Shown one piece after another: positions 43,499 through 51,561 of a stretch of DNA of 64,000 nucleotides (position 1 is the first letter of the stretch; the number at the start of each line of letters is the position of its first letter). The stretch is from positions 332,882 through 396,881 of the forward strand of contig NZ_VFRQ01000005.1 of assembly GCF_006385705.1 (NCBI RefSeq). The letters run 5' to 3'. The position numbers and the translations under genes were made by a program. The notes beneath the pieces were generated by a model. It worked only from the letters and a program-made list of their open reading frames with translations, was not told where the DNA came from and made no database searches. The DNA comes from Pontibacter mangrovi (lineage in GTDB: Bacteria; Bacteroidota; Bacteroidia; Cytophagales; Hymenobacteraceae).

Positions 43499-43534
43499 CC
43501 TCCCCCCAACCCCCTCCTAAAAACAGGAGGGGGA
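43499..43534. repeat. CCCCTCC-type inverted repeat after nadA
   Basis: CCTCCCCCCAACCCCCTCC followed by TAAAAACAGGAGGGGGAG; the CCCCCTCCT/AGGAGGGGG arms are complementary. A related module, CCCCTCCTGTTGTTAGGAGG with flanking GGGCTGGGGGAGG, lies at 43767-43805 just before nadB. Confidence 0.75.
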
Positions 43535-43561
43535 GCTTACTAATATTTACACATCATGCCG

Positions 43562-43731
43562 CCAGTTTGTAACTGGTGGTGTAAATGATGTTGAGTTTGT
43601 AACTCAACAGGCTTGGAGAGCCAAGTTAAATTATGTTCGGCAGCTATGACATGTAAAAAACTATAGTTTGGGCCTCTGGCCCAATCGGATTGCAAATCAG
43701 ACACTATTGCAAGACACGGGTTGCAAACCCG
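43562..43731. repeat. Chain of six mini-hairpins between nadA and nadB
   Basis: Perfect short stems with 3-4-nt loops occur in series: CCAGTTTGTAACTGG (43562-43576), TTGAGTTTGTAACTCAA (43591-43607), CTTGGAGAGCCAAG (43612-43625), TTGGGCCTCTGGCCCAA (43668-43684), GATTGCAAATC (43688-43698) and CGGGTTGCAAACCCG (43717-43731). Two share the loop TGT and two GCA. This resembles REP/RAYT-type hairpin repeats. Confidence 0.7.
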
Positions 43732-43766
43732 CGCCAGCACATAGTAGAAAATATAAAAAAATACCG

Positions 43767-43805
43767 GTTCCCCTCCTGTTGTTAGGAGGGGGGCTGGGGG
43801 AGGTA
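43767..43805. repeat. CCCCTCC-type inverted repeat before nadB
   Basis: CCCCTCCTGTTGTTAGGAGG forms a stem; GGGCTGGGGGAGG follows and runs to within 3 bp of the nadB ATG, so this repeat occupies the position of the ribosome-binding region. Confidence 0.7.
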
Positions 43806-43807
43806 AA

Positions 43808-45334
43808 ATGCGACACTTTGATTTTGTAGTGATCGGCAGTGGCATAGCGGGGCTTTCCTTTGCCCTGGAAGCCGCTGCGCATGGCCGTGTGGCGGTAGTT
43901 TGCAAAGCTGCCCTTCCTGAAACAAATACCATGTACGCGCAGGGCGGCATTGCTGCGGTTTTAAGCTCCATAGATTCGTTTGAACAGCATGTGCAGGACA
44001 CGCTGACTGCCGGCGCCGGCCTTTGCGACGAGGCAGCGGTGCGGTTTATGGTGGAGCGGGCACCCAAAAGTATAAAATGGCTACAGAAGCAAGGCGTGCT
44101 TTTTGACGAAGGCAGGCAAGCAAGTATAGCTTTAGGCCTGGAAGGCGGTCACAGCCAGCATCGCATCGTGCACGTGAAAGACCATACCGGCCTAAGCGTG
44201 CAACAGGCGCTGGGGCAGGCGGCGCGGCAGCACAAAAACATCATTGTACTGGAGCACCACATGGGTCTGGAGCTACTGCTGCAGCACAACACCTGCCACG
44301 GCGTGCAGCTACTGCACCTGAAGACCGGTAAGGCAACGGCCATACTTGCCAAAGCGGTGGTATTGGCCACAGGCGGCTCCGGGCAGGTGTACCAGCACAC
44401 CACCAACCCCCCTATAGCTACCGGCGACGGGCTGGCGATGGCTTACCGCGCAGGCGCTAGGATCAGCAACATGGAGTTCTTTCAGTTTCACCCCACTGCG
44501 CTATATAATCCTGCCTCTGAAGACACTTTCCTGATAAGTGAGGCGCTGCGTGGGGCGGGGGCCGAGTTGGTGTTGCCCGATGGTAATTCGTTTATGCACC
44601 GTTACCACCCGCAGGGTTCGCTGGCCCCGCGCGATGTGGTGGCCCGGGCGGTGTACCATGAAATGCAACAACATAATTCGCCAAATTTATACTTAGACGC
44701 GCGCCACCTGCAGGAGGGGCACCTGCAGCAACATTTCCCGCTTATCTATAGCAAGTGTAAAAGTATAGGCATAGATGCCGCTGCGGAGCTTATACCGGTG
44801 GTGCCGGCGGCGCATTACCAGTGCGGCGGCGTATGCACAGACCTGCACGGGCAGACATCGGTGCCGGGCTTGTATGCCGTAGGCGAGGTGGCCTGTACCG
44901 GTGTGCACGGTGCCAACCGCCTGGCCAGCAACTCGCTGCTGGAGGGGCTGGTATTCGGCAAGGCGGCAGCGGCGCATGCGGTGGCAGGGCAACGTGTAAA
45001 GTATAAATCAACAGAAAGTATGGAAGTGCCTTTCGTTCCAAGTATAACTGTAGCCCCGCCGTTGCCAGCCGTGCAAAGTATAAAAACTGAGCTGCGGCAG
45101 CTGATGTGGGAGAAAGTAGGTATCACGCGCACTTGTGAGCATTTGTGGCAGGCACGGCAGCAGGTAGAGGAGCTAAGGCAGAACCTGGAAAGTATAACAG
45201 CAACCAGGCCTACTCCGGAAGTATGGGAACTGCGAAACCTGCTTACCGTTGCTGCCATTACCGTGGAGGCTTGCCTGGGCAGGAAACAAAGTGTAGGCGG
45301 GCACTACCTGGAGCATGAACTCGCACTTCCCTAA
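43808..45334 (+). CDS. nadB: L-aspartate oxidase
   Basis: 508 residues; an FAD enzyme that makes iminoaspartate for NadA. FDFVVIGSGIAGLSFALEAA is the dinucleotide-binding motif, then TMYAQGGIAAVL, ATGGSGQVYQHTTNPPIATGDG, EFFQFHPTAL, and HYQCGGVCTDLHGQTSVPGLYAVGEVACTGVHGANRLASNSLLEGLVFG with the active-site region. The helical C-terminus is intact. The start is tight against a repeat that forms its upstream region. The 3' half contains many AGTATA words encoding Ser-Ile. Confidence 0.97.
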   Translation: MRHFDFVVIGSGIAGLSFALEAAAHGRVAVVCKAALPETNTMYAQGGIAAVLSSIDSFEQHVQDTLTAGAGLCDEAAVRFMVERAPKSIKWLQKQGVLFDEGRQASIALGLEGGHSQHRIVHVKDHTGLSVQQALGQAARQHKNIIVLEHHMGLELLLQHNTCHGVQLLHLKTGKATAILAKAVVLATGGSGQVYQHTTNPPIATGDGLAMAYRAGARISNMEFFQFHPTALYNPASEDTFLISEALRGAGAELVLPDGNSFMHRYHPQGSLAPRDVVARAVYHEMQQHNSPNLYLDARHLQEGHLQQHFPLIYSKCKSIGIDAAAELIPVVPAAHYQCGGVCTDLHGQTSVPGLYAVGEVACTGVHGANRLASNSLLEGLVFGKAAAAHAVAGQRVKYKSTESMEVPFVPSITVAPPLPAVQSIKTELRQLMWEKVGITRTCEHLWQARQQVEELRQNLESITATRPTPEVWELRNLLTVAAITVEACLGRKQSVGGHYLEHELALP

Positions 45335-45510
45335 AAGGTAGTGACAACATCGTCGGGGGAGTATGCTGAAAGTGATAACGCAGAATTGCACTGTGTATTT
45401 TGGTTGTTGCTGGATAATTACGTTTAAAGTTTGTAGTGTAGGAATTGATAGGACGATCGCTGTATATTAGCGGCGGCTACACGGGCTGTAGCCTTAAATA
45501 ATTCCTAAAC

Positions 45511-45783
45511 ATGAGCTCCATGAAGTATAAATTTGTAAGCCTCCTGTGCATGCTGTTGGCGGTGGTTGCGCTGTCCTCGTGCCATATCTCCCGAAAAAGA
45601 ACGGATAGAGCAGGAAAGGTGATTGTAGTGAGCAAAGATAACGGCCTGCACAAGGGCTGGTACAAAAATTCGAATAACCCCCACCACCCGCGCACCACTA
45701 ACCCTGGGCACACAAAACAGATGCGCAAGGGTGCTGCAGCTGTAAAATCTCACCCAGGCAAAGGAGGCAGGGGCAGACACTAA
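45511..45783 (+). CDS. Small basic predicted lipoprotein
   Basis: 90 residues (87 if the ATG at 45520 is used, which opens the signal peptide directly). MKYKFVSLLCMLLAVVALSSC is an SPII signal with lipobox LSSC. The mature part is rich in Lys, Arg, His and Gly (NNPHHPRTTNPGHTKQMRKG), with no recognised domain. It is the first of three consecutive small secreted, basic proteins on the + strand (45511-46469), suggesting an envelope role, but none can be assigned. Confidence 0.6.
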   Translation: MSSMKYKFVSLLCMLLAVVALSSCHISRKRTDRAGKVIVVSKDNGLHKGWYKNSNNPHHPRTTNPGHTKQMRKGAAAVKSHPGKGGRGRH

Positions 45784-45877
45784 GACAAGTTTTTAGACAA
45801 GCGTGAAAGATGGCAGCACAGGTAACACTGTGCTGCTTTTTTATATCTTTTTTATTTTTAATTTGCTTATTTTTATT

Positions 45878-45885
45878 TATATTTG
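45878..45885 (+). promoter_or_regulatory. -7 box upstream of the small lipoprotein at 45923
   Basis: TATATTTG matches TAnnTTTG exactly in an AT-rich gap, 37 bp before the ATG. Confidence 0.45.
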
Positions 45886-45922
45886 AACTGGGTCGTTGTT
45901 TTATCCAGTAAAGATTATAAAG

Positions 45923-46150
45923 ATGAGAAAAGCGCTACCTCTCCTGCTTCTGTTTTTGTTGGCTACCGTCTCTTTCTCCTGTTCCTCATCCCGGAAAGGC
46001 AAAACGCTGATGTTTGACCCCGATGGCCGCAGCATGCGCTTTGAGAATGGCAGGCCTGAAAGCAAGAACAAAAAGTGGAACAGCACCAAAAGCCTTGAAA
46101 AGCAACGCAAAAAGCGGGATAAAGCCTTCCGAAAGCGCAAAAGGCTCTGA
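45923..46150 (+). CDS. Small lysine/arginine-rich predicted lipoprotein
   Basis: 75 residues from the ATG at 45923; the longer frame would need a TTG. MRKALPLLLLFLLATVSFSCSSS is an SPII signal with lipobox SFSC. The mature part starts with a short loop (LMFDPDGRSMRFENGR) and ends in a highly basic helix (KSLEKQRKKRDKAFRKRKRL). No known family; possibly binds acidic envelope polymers or nucleic acid. This is inference from charge. Confidence 0.6.
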   Translation: MRKALPLLLLFLLATVSFSCSSSRKGKTLMFDPDGRSMRFENGRPESKNKKWNSTKSLEKQRKKRDKAFRKRKRL

Positions 46151-46247
46151 TACGCGGTTTAGTAAAAGTTAGCAGCTGCGCCTGCACTTTTTGGAGTTGC
46201 CAGCCGTTATAGTATAAAGCAATTTGTTTACCTTATTGTGCTACCCT

Positions 46248-46469
46248 ATGGCCAAAGTACTCGCCATAGCGCTGCTGCTGTTGGTTGGCAGCGCTTCCTA
46301 TAACGCTCCCGCGGAAGCAGCTTCGGCAGGCGGTCCAAAACTGAAAGGGCTTTTTCAGAAGAAGGGAAAGGGCCATTTTAAGAAGCCTAAAAAGACGAAG
46401 TACTACCACGCTGCTGCCAAAAAGCACCGCAAGGCCTTGTGGCATAAGCGTACCCCCATGACGCCCTAA
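46248..46469 (+). CDS. Small secreted lysine-rich protein
   Basis: 73 residues from the ATG at 46248. MAKVLAIALLLLVGSASYNAPAEA is a signal peptide with a likely SPI cleavage after AEA. The mature chain is Lys/His/Gly-rich (LKGLFQKKGKGHFKKPKKTKYY, then AAKKHRKALWHKR), with no cysteine and no recognised domain. Its composition resembles the two preceding small proteins. It ends 36 bp before the DUF4112 gene. Confidence 0.55.
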   Translation: MAKVLAIALLLLVGSASYNAPAEAASAGGPKLKGLFQKKGKGHFKKPKKTKYYHAAAKKHRKALWHKRTPMTP

Positions 46470-46505
46470 CCGTACCCTTGCCTGCCCTGCGCCGTATAAG
46501 CGCGT

Positions 46506-47003
46506 ATGGCAACACAAGACACGCACTACGCCCGTACCCCGCGCTCCGAAAAGCTGAAGTGGGTCGATCATATATCCTACCTGATGGACAACCAGTTCCG
46601 GTTGCCCGGCACTAATTTCCGCTTTGGTTTAGACCCTATCCTGGGCCTCTTGCCCTTCGCCGGCGACCTGGCCTCGTTTGGGGTTTCTGCAGTGCTTGTT
46701 CTGACGATGGTGCGCCACGGGGCCAGCGGCAAACTGGTGGCCCTGATGATGCTGAACATCGGACTGGATGTGCTCATCGGCAGCATTCCAATCCTTGGCA
46801 ACATCTTCGACTTTGCCTTTAAAGCCAACGAGCGCAACGTGCGCCTGCTGCGCCGGCACTACGAGGAAGGCAAGTACCGGGGCAGCGGCAAGGGCATTAT
46901 TGTGGGCGTGCTGATCGGGCTGGTGCTACTGCTGGTGTTCCTGGTGTGGGCGCTGTGGCAGGTCGCCGAGTGGATGTGGCACCTGCTGGCCTCATACTTC
47001 TAA
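46506..47003 (+). CDS. DUF4112 membrane protein
   Basis: 165 residues. The DUF4112 core WVDHISYLMDNQFRLPGTNFRFGLDPILGLLPFAGDLASFGVSAVLV and the following IGLDVLIGSIPILGNIFDFAFKANERNVRLL are clear, with two membrane hairpins and a C-terminal transmembrane helix. Function is not known for the family. Its last 12 bp overlap the end of the convergent UV-endonuclease gene. Confidence 0.9.
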   Translation: MATQDTHYARTPRSEKLKWVDHISYLMDNQFRLPGTNFRFGLDPILGLLPFAGDLASFGVSAVLVLTMVRHGASGKLVALMMLNIGLDVLIGSIPILGNIFDFAFKANERNVRLLRRHYEEGKYRGSGKGIIVGVLIGLVLLLVFLVWALWQVAEWMWHLLASYF

Positions 47004-47891
47004 GCGGCCCAGGCTCTGGGCCACATCGCGGGCTTTCAGGGCGCTCTCCTGTTTGTCTTTTATCTCCAGCATAATGTCCATGTCCATGCCCTCGGTCTCA
47101 GCCAGGAAATCGTGGAAGAGTTGCTCTTCTATACTTTGCACGTGCTTGCCGCGGCGCTCGTTGGGCGCCTGCGAACTGTAGTCCATCATCAGGATGCCAT
47201 CTTTTTCGGGTTGCCAGGTGGTGGCGGCCATTTCCACAGCCTCGCGCATGGGCTCCCCGTTATTCACGCACTCGTGGTGCAGGTTATCGAAGATAACGGG
47301 CATGCCGGTTAGCTCGTGCAGCTGCAGGCAGTCCTGCAGCGTATAGGTGCGGTCGTCGTTCTCCACGCAGAGGCGGGCCTTTACGGCATCGGGCAGCATG
47401 GTGTGGTATACTTCGGCGAAGCGCTGTATGGCCGCCGGTTTATCGCCGTAAGCTCCGCCGCCGTGTATCTGCAGCTTGGCCGTGGTGTCTAGCCCCATCA
47501 AATCCAGTATACTTCCCTGGTACACGAGCTCAGCAATGCTGTTGCGCACCGTTTTCTCGTTCGGCGAGTTGAGCACCACGAACTGGTCGGGGTGCATGGA
47601 GATGCGCATGTTGTTGTTTTTGATGTAGCTGCCCAGCCTTTTTAACGTCATCTTGAAATGCTCCTGCCAATTGTACTGGTTCACCTCGTGCGAGGCGAAA
47701 GGCACCAGGTCGGAGGAGAGGCGGAAGAACAGCAGGCCGTGCTGCACGTTGTACTCCAGGATGCGGCGCAGGCAGGCCAGGTTCTGCTCCACGGTCTCGA
47801 TCAGGCGCTCCTCGGAGTAGGAGGCCAGGCGGAAGGTACGGGAAGAGCGGCACTCAAGCGCCTCATTGATGCAGGGGTATCCGATTTTCAT
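46992..47891 (-). CDS. uvsE: UV-damage endonuclease (UvsE/UvdE family)
   Basis: 299 residues from the ATG at 47891; the in-frame codon 9 bp upstream is TTG. The TIM-barrel endonuclease nicks DNA 5' to pyrimidine dimers and 6-4 photoproducts. KIGYPCINEALECRSSRTFRLASY, FFRLSSDLVPFASHE, RISMHPDQFVVLNSP, LQIHGGGAYGDKPAA, LCVENDDRTYTLQDCL, PVIFDNLHHECVN and LMMDYSSQAPNERRGKH carry the metal-binding Glu, His and Asp set. Length is standard. It overlaps the DUF4112 gene tail to tail. Confidence 0.95.
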   Translation of the reverse strand: MKIGYPCINEALECRSSRTFRLASYSEERLIETVEQNLACLRRILEYNVQHGLLFFRLSSDLVPFASHEVNQYNWQEHFKMTLKRLGSYIKNNNMRISMHPDQFVVLNSPNEKTVRNSIAELVYQGSILDLMGLDTTAKLQIHGGGAYGDKPAAIQRFAEVYHTMLPDAVKARLCVENDDRTYTLQDCLQLHELTGMPVIFDNLHHECVNNGEPMREAVEMAATTWQPEKDGILMMDYSSQAPNERRGKHVQSIEEQLFHDFLAETEGMDMDIMLEIKDKQESALKARDVAQSLGRLEV

Positions 47892-47945
47892 AAGTATCAA
47901 ATTGTATACTCTTGAACCTACGGAACAGCTTATTGTTTGGCTGAT

Positions 47946-48554
47946 TTACTCATAGCCGGTATTGTCCTTAAAAAAGCGGTTGTAGTCCTGCTTCTTCCGC
48001 TCCAGTTCCTGCCTCAGGCGCTCTGCCTCCTGTTGGTTGCGCTTTTCCTGCTCTTTCTTTAAAAACTTACGGAGCTTCCTTCGCTGCTTGCCTTCCCTGG
48101 AGAAGTAGGAGACCGGGTTCCAGATGATACTTGGCGGAGGCGCCGGGGCGGGTGGAGGAAGCTGCACCGGTGGCCTGTAGTTGGGGCGCTTTACCTGAGA
48201 GGGCAGGCTTTCTACCTGTACCTCCCGTAGCTGCACAGCCTCTTCCTGCAGCCTAAGCACAATTTGTTGCGGTGCGTCGGCCACGTCTTTCACCTGGTAT
48301 CGCAACGGTTTGTAGCCTACCGCACGAACCAGGAGCGAGTCCTGCGCCTGCGCATACAAACTGAAGCGGCCAAACTTATCGGTTATTGCTATACTGTTAG
48401 TCTTAAGTATAATAACGCCTGCGCCTGCTATCGGGGCGCCTGTGCCGGCAGCTACCACGGTGCCGCTTAGCTGGCGCTGCTGCGCACGCATCGGCAGGGC
48501 ACAAAGGAGCACGAGGGCAAAGGTGCAGCAGCAGGTCTGGAGGTAGGGGAGCAT
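47946..48554 (-). CDS. Secreted CarboxypepD_reg-like protein (paralog A)
   Basis: 202 residues from the ATG at 48554, with a signal peptide ending MRAQ. A beta-sandwich module RQLSGTVVAAGTGAPIAGAGVIILKTNSIAITDKFGRFSLYAQAQDSLLVRAVGYKPL is typical of carboxypeptidase-regulatory-like domains at the N-terminus of TonB-dependent receptors. A proline-rich linker (PPVQLPPPAPAPPPS) and a charged coiled-coil tail ending NRFFKDNTGYE follow. It is not a receptor fragment, as the end is well formed and shared with the next gene. Periplasmic or outer-membrane role unknown. Confidence 0.75.
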   Translation of the reverse strand: MLPYLQTCCCTFALVLLCALPMRAQQRQLSGTVVAAGTGAPIAGAGVIILKTNSIAITDKFGRFSLYAQAQDSLLVRAVGYKPLRYQVKDVADAPQQIVLRLQEEAVQLREVQVESLPSQVKRPNYRPPVQLPPPAPAPPPSIIWNPVSYFSREGKQRRKLRKFLKKEQEKRNQQEAERLRQELERKKQDYNRFFKDNTGYE

Positions 48555-48729
48555 GTAGCGTTTGTTTTCAGGCAATAGGTTCTACCTGCTTATACGCTAT
48601 ATATCTCAATTTTAGTATATAGTAACTTTTTTTTTTATGCTTATACTATCCTAAGTTGATTAAGCATCCGCCTTGGCTCAAAATAAAGTTTCCCTAGCAA
48701 ATAGACAGTAAGGCTGAGAGGGTTGAGCT

Positions 48730-49365
48730 TTACTCGTAGCCGGTATTATCCTTAAAAAAGCGGTTGTAGTCATCCTGCTCTTTCTTCTTCTGCTCCAGTT
48801 CCTGTTTCAGGAGGAGCTCCTGCAGCACCCGCTTCTGCTTGCCCTCACTGGAGAAAAGGTCGTACATCAGGCTCATGGGGCTCATGATGGTGGGCGGAGG
48901 AGCCGGGGCCGGGGGGGCAGGCTCAAAGCCGGGCACGTAGTTAGGGTTTTGCGTCTGGCTGGTCTGTTCGCGCTTCATGTTGCGCAGGGCACGGTCTATC
49001 ATCTCTTTAGAAGGCCGGCTGGTTACCTCTACCTCCCCCAGCATCACGCTGTCCTCCTGCAGCACAATGTTTACGCGCAGTTCCGATACGGGCAGCGCCT
49101 TCGGCAAGTATAAAAGCGGCTTAAAACCGAGCGCCCGTATCATCAGCGTATCCGACTGCGCCACGTCAATCTTAAATTTGCCCTGCTCATCCGACACCAC
49201 GCCCATGCTGGTGTTTATCTTGACAATCGTTGCGCCGGGTATCGGGGTGGTGCGGTCTTGCTGCAGCACAGTGCCACTTATCCGGATGCTTTTTTGGGCC
49301 ACAGAGGGCAGGCTGCAGAAAAGCAGCACCAGCATGAGAACGTATAGCAGAGGATGTTTGAGCAT
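48730..49365 (-). CDS. Secreted CarboxypepD_reg-like protein (paralog B)
   Basis: 211 residues from the ATG at 49365, which opens a signal peptide (MLKHPLLYVLMLVLLFCSLPSVAQ). The domain order is the same as in the gene downstream: beta-sandwich (SIRISGTVLQQDRTTPIPGATIVKINTSMGVVSDEQGKFKI), proline-rich linker (FEPAPPAPAPPPT), charged helix, and an identical end YNRFFKDNTGYE. Overall identity is moderate, so the duplication is old and the C-terminus is under strong selection. Both proteins are probably periplasmic. A region of 175 bp separates the two genes. Confidence 0.75.
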   Translation of the reverse strand: MLKHPLLYVLMLVLLFCSLPSVAQKSIRISGTVLQQDRTTPIPGATIVKINTSMGVVSDEQGKFKIDVAQSDTLMIRALGFKPLLYLPKALPVSELRVNIVLQEDSVMLGEVEVTSRPSKEMIDRALRNMKREQTSQTQNPNYVPGFEPAPPAPAPPPTIMSPMSLMYDLFSSEGKQKRVLQELLLKQELEQKKKEQDDYNRFFKDNTGYE

Positions 49366-49539
49366 GTGTAGTAGTGCTGAGGTGGCAGTTTGATCTAATA
49401 CGCCGAAAACCGCCAAATAGTATGCCAGCAACCGGGCTGCGCCTCGTAAAACTACAAAATAAAAACCAGATAGACCATAACGCACCGAAGCCTGCAGGTA
49501 AGTCAGCTGCAGGCTTCGGTCGTAAGTTAAAAGGAGCTT

Positions 49540-50010
49540 TTACTGCTGGTTGCCGGCATCGTTACCGTTGCCGGATGTTGCGTTGCCAGAGCTCCCCTGG
49601 GTATCACCGCTGGAGTTGCCGCTGTTGTTGTTGCTGGCAGGCGCCGCCGGGCTTTCTGATGGCTGGCTTTGCTTCCCGGAAGGGTTGTACTGCTCGTACA
49701 GGTCGCTCAACTGGCGGTCGGGGGAGTAGTAAGTCCTTACCATTTCCACGGCTACGTTGCCTTCCAACTGCTGGCGCATGTCTGCCGGCACGTCGTTAAT
49801 GCTGAACGCATAGTAATCGCTTGGCTTGGGGCCATTCACGTCGCCCATATCCGGCTCGCGGTTGCCATATCCCCGGATGTTGTTCGGGTTCACGGCCTCA
49901 TCTTCGTTGGCGTTTACTACCTCGAAGGAGGTGCCGGTTTTATCGTAGCTGCAGGAGGAGGCTGCCAGCATGGTGGCAAAGGCCAGAAGAGGAATGATTC
50001 TTTTATTCAT
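49540..50010 (-). CDS. Predicted lipoprotein with low-complexity tail
   Basis: 156 residues. MNKRIIPLLAFATMLAASSCSYD is an SPII signal with lipobox ASSC. The middle (VNPNNIRGYGNREPDMGD, YYAFSINDVPADMRQQLEG, YYSPDRQLSDLYEQYNPSGK) is folded-looking but unrecognised, and the last 45 residues are Ser/Asn/Gly/Gln repeats, probably a disordered surface tail. A GC-rich inverted repeat (49484-49497 with 49507-49520) lies 20 bp downstream without a T-run, so it may be an RNA 3' end or half a terminator. Confidence 0.7.
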   Translation of the reverse strand: MNKRIIPLLAFATMLAASSCSYDKTGTSFEVVNANEDEAVNPNNIRGYGNREPDMGDVNGPKPSDYYAFSINDVPADMRQQLEGNVAVEMVRTYYSPDRQLSDLYEQYNPSGKQSQPSESPAAPASNNNSGNSSGDTQGSSGNATSGNGNDAGNQQ

Positions 50011-50129
50011 ACTTGCTGTGCTTATGATTTTGTAGGTGCTGCAGCTGCTTGGCTGCAGGTAAAGGGTTCGTGGTTAAGTACGCTGCCAAAGCGCGTAATG
50101 TTCAGAAAGCGGCTCCGGGCAGCGCAAAC

Positions 50130-50161
50130 AGAAAGCGCCGGCCACAGGGCCGGCGCTTTCT
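50130..50161 (-). terminator. Hairpin after the metallophosphoesterase gene
   Basis: AGAAAGCGCCGGCC pairs perfectly with GGCCGGCGCTTTCT over a 4-nt loop, 20 bp past the stop codon. The T-tract on the minus strand is short (CTTT then GTTTGC), so termination may be incomplete. Confidence 0.7.
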
Positions 50162-50181
50162 GTCAGATCTATAGGTGAAGG

Positions 50182-51417
50182 CTATGCCTTCTTCAGCTCA
50201 AAAACAGTTATCTCGGGCAGAAAGCCCACCCGCCCCGGATAGCCGATAAAGCCAAGGCCGGTGTTTACGTACAGGTGCTGGCTGCCTTTCTTGTACAGGC
50301 CCGCCCACTGTTTGTACACGTACTGCACCGGGCTCCACTTCAGGCCGGGCACGTTTACGCCAAACTGCATGCCATGGGTATGGCCCGAAAGCGTCAAGTC
50401 GATGTCTTTATACTTCTGGTTTATCTCCCCGTCCCAATGCGAGGGGTCATGGGAGAGCAGCATCTTAAACGGAATATGCTCGGTGCCTTGGTACGCCTCG
50501 TGCAGGCGACCATACTTCGGGAAGCCCGCGCGGTTGCCCCAGTTCTCCACGCCCAGCAGCGCAATCTGCTCCCCGTCTTTCTCTAGGATGCGGTTCTCGT
50601 TCATCAGCAGTTGCCAGCCCATCCGGGCATGGCTGTCGATGAGGTTGCGTAGGTTTTCGGCCTTGGCATCGGGGTGAGGCCACTCATGCACATAGTCGGC
50701 ATAGTCGTGGTTGCCTAGCACAGAGTATACGCCCTCTTTGGCCCGGATCTCGCGCAGTGTAGGTATGTGGTCCTGCACTTCGGTGGCCAGGTTGTTCACC
50801 AGGTCGCCGGTAAAAAACACCAGGTCAGCCTCCTGTTTGTTAATCAGGCGCACCGCCTCTTTCAGCGGCTCCGTGGAGTTGAAACTGCCGGTGTGCAGGT
50901 CCGAGATCTGCAGAACTTTATAGCCGTCGAAGGAGGAGGGCAGGTTCGGAAAGCGGAGCGTCACGCGCTTCACGCGGTAATCGTAGGCGCCTTTTATCAT
51001 GCCGTAAATAAAAGCCGAGAACGGCACAGCTGCTACCAACAGCCCCATCTGGTTCAGGAACTTGTGGCGCGAGGGGTCAAAGGCTTCATTTCCGTTGGCT
51101 GAGTTGAGCACGATCTTGCCCAGGCGCAGCGTGTCGTCCAGCATCAGGAAAACAACTACCACCAGCTTAGAGGCAAAAATGATGAAGAGCGTGCTGAACA
51201 GGTACGTCTGAAGTATACTTGGCGGTGTTCCACGTGTGGCACCACCTATTATAAAAGTGCCTGCCGTTATGGCAAATATTGCCCAATGTATAAAGAATAC
51301 AATCTTTTGGGTGGAGGGGTCAAGGTTCTGCGCCACTGTCTTGATCGCCTGAAAAACATACAGGTCTACCAGAAACAGTATCAGAACAACGAGTACGAAA
51401 GTTAACATACGTTGCAT
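50182..51417 (-). CDS. Membrane-anchored calcineurin-like metallophosphoesterase
   Basis: 411 residues. Four hydrophobic helices occupy roughly residues 1-150. A metallophosphoesterase domain follows with the full metal set: LQISDLHTGSFNS, FFTGDLVNN, SVLGNHDYADY, LLSHDP and LSGHTHGMQFG. It belongs to the YaeI/YkuE-type group; some members act on UDP-diacylglucosamine-like lipids, but the Bacteroidota substrate is not known. The C-terminal HLYVNTGLGFIGYPGRVGFLPEITVFEL is conserved in this group. It is apparently transcribed alone. Confidence 0.9.
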   Translation of the reverse strand: MQRMLTFVLVVLILFLVDLYVFQAIKTVAQNLDPSTQKIVFFIHWAIFAITAGTFIIGGATRGTPPSILQTYLFSTLFIIFASKLVVVVFLMLDDTLRLGKIVLNSANGNEAFDPSRHKFLNQMGLLVAAVPFSAFIYGMIKGAYDYRVKRVTLRFPNLPSSFDGYKVLQISDLHTGSFNSTEPLKEAVRLINKQEADLVFFTGDLVNNLATEVQDHIPTLREIRAKEGVYSVLGNHDYADYVHEWPHPDAKAENLRNLIDSHARMGWQLLMNENRILEKDGEQIALLGVENWGNRAGFPKYGRLHEAYQGTEHIPFKMLLSHDPSHWDGEINQKYKDIDLTLSGHTHGMQFGVNVPGLKWSPVQYVYKQWAGLYKKGSQHLYVNTGLGFIGYPGRVGFLPEITVFELKKA

Positions 51418-51561
51418 ATCAGGGTAAAACCGCCAGCGAGTCTTATTGTTTGGCTGTGGCGGGATGCTTCTAAAGTATAAAAAGTATTCCGCAAGCTGAA
51501 CTATTTCCGGAAGAAAGGAATTTCACTTGCATCTTCCTCAACATCAAAATCTGTACCGTAA

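Noticed and set aside
43562..43731. CRISPR array
   Set aside because: The hairpins differ in stem sequence and spacing; there are no identical direct repeats with uniform spacers, and no cas genes.
49484..49520. Inverted repeat after the lipoprotein at 49540-50010 as a terminator
   Set aside because: The 14-bp stem is perfect but has no T-run on either strand, so it is not listed as an intrinsic terminator.
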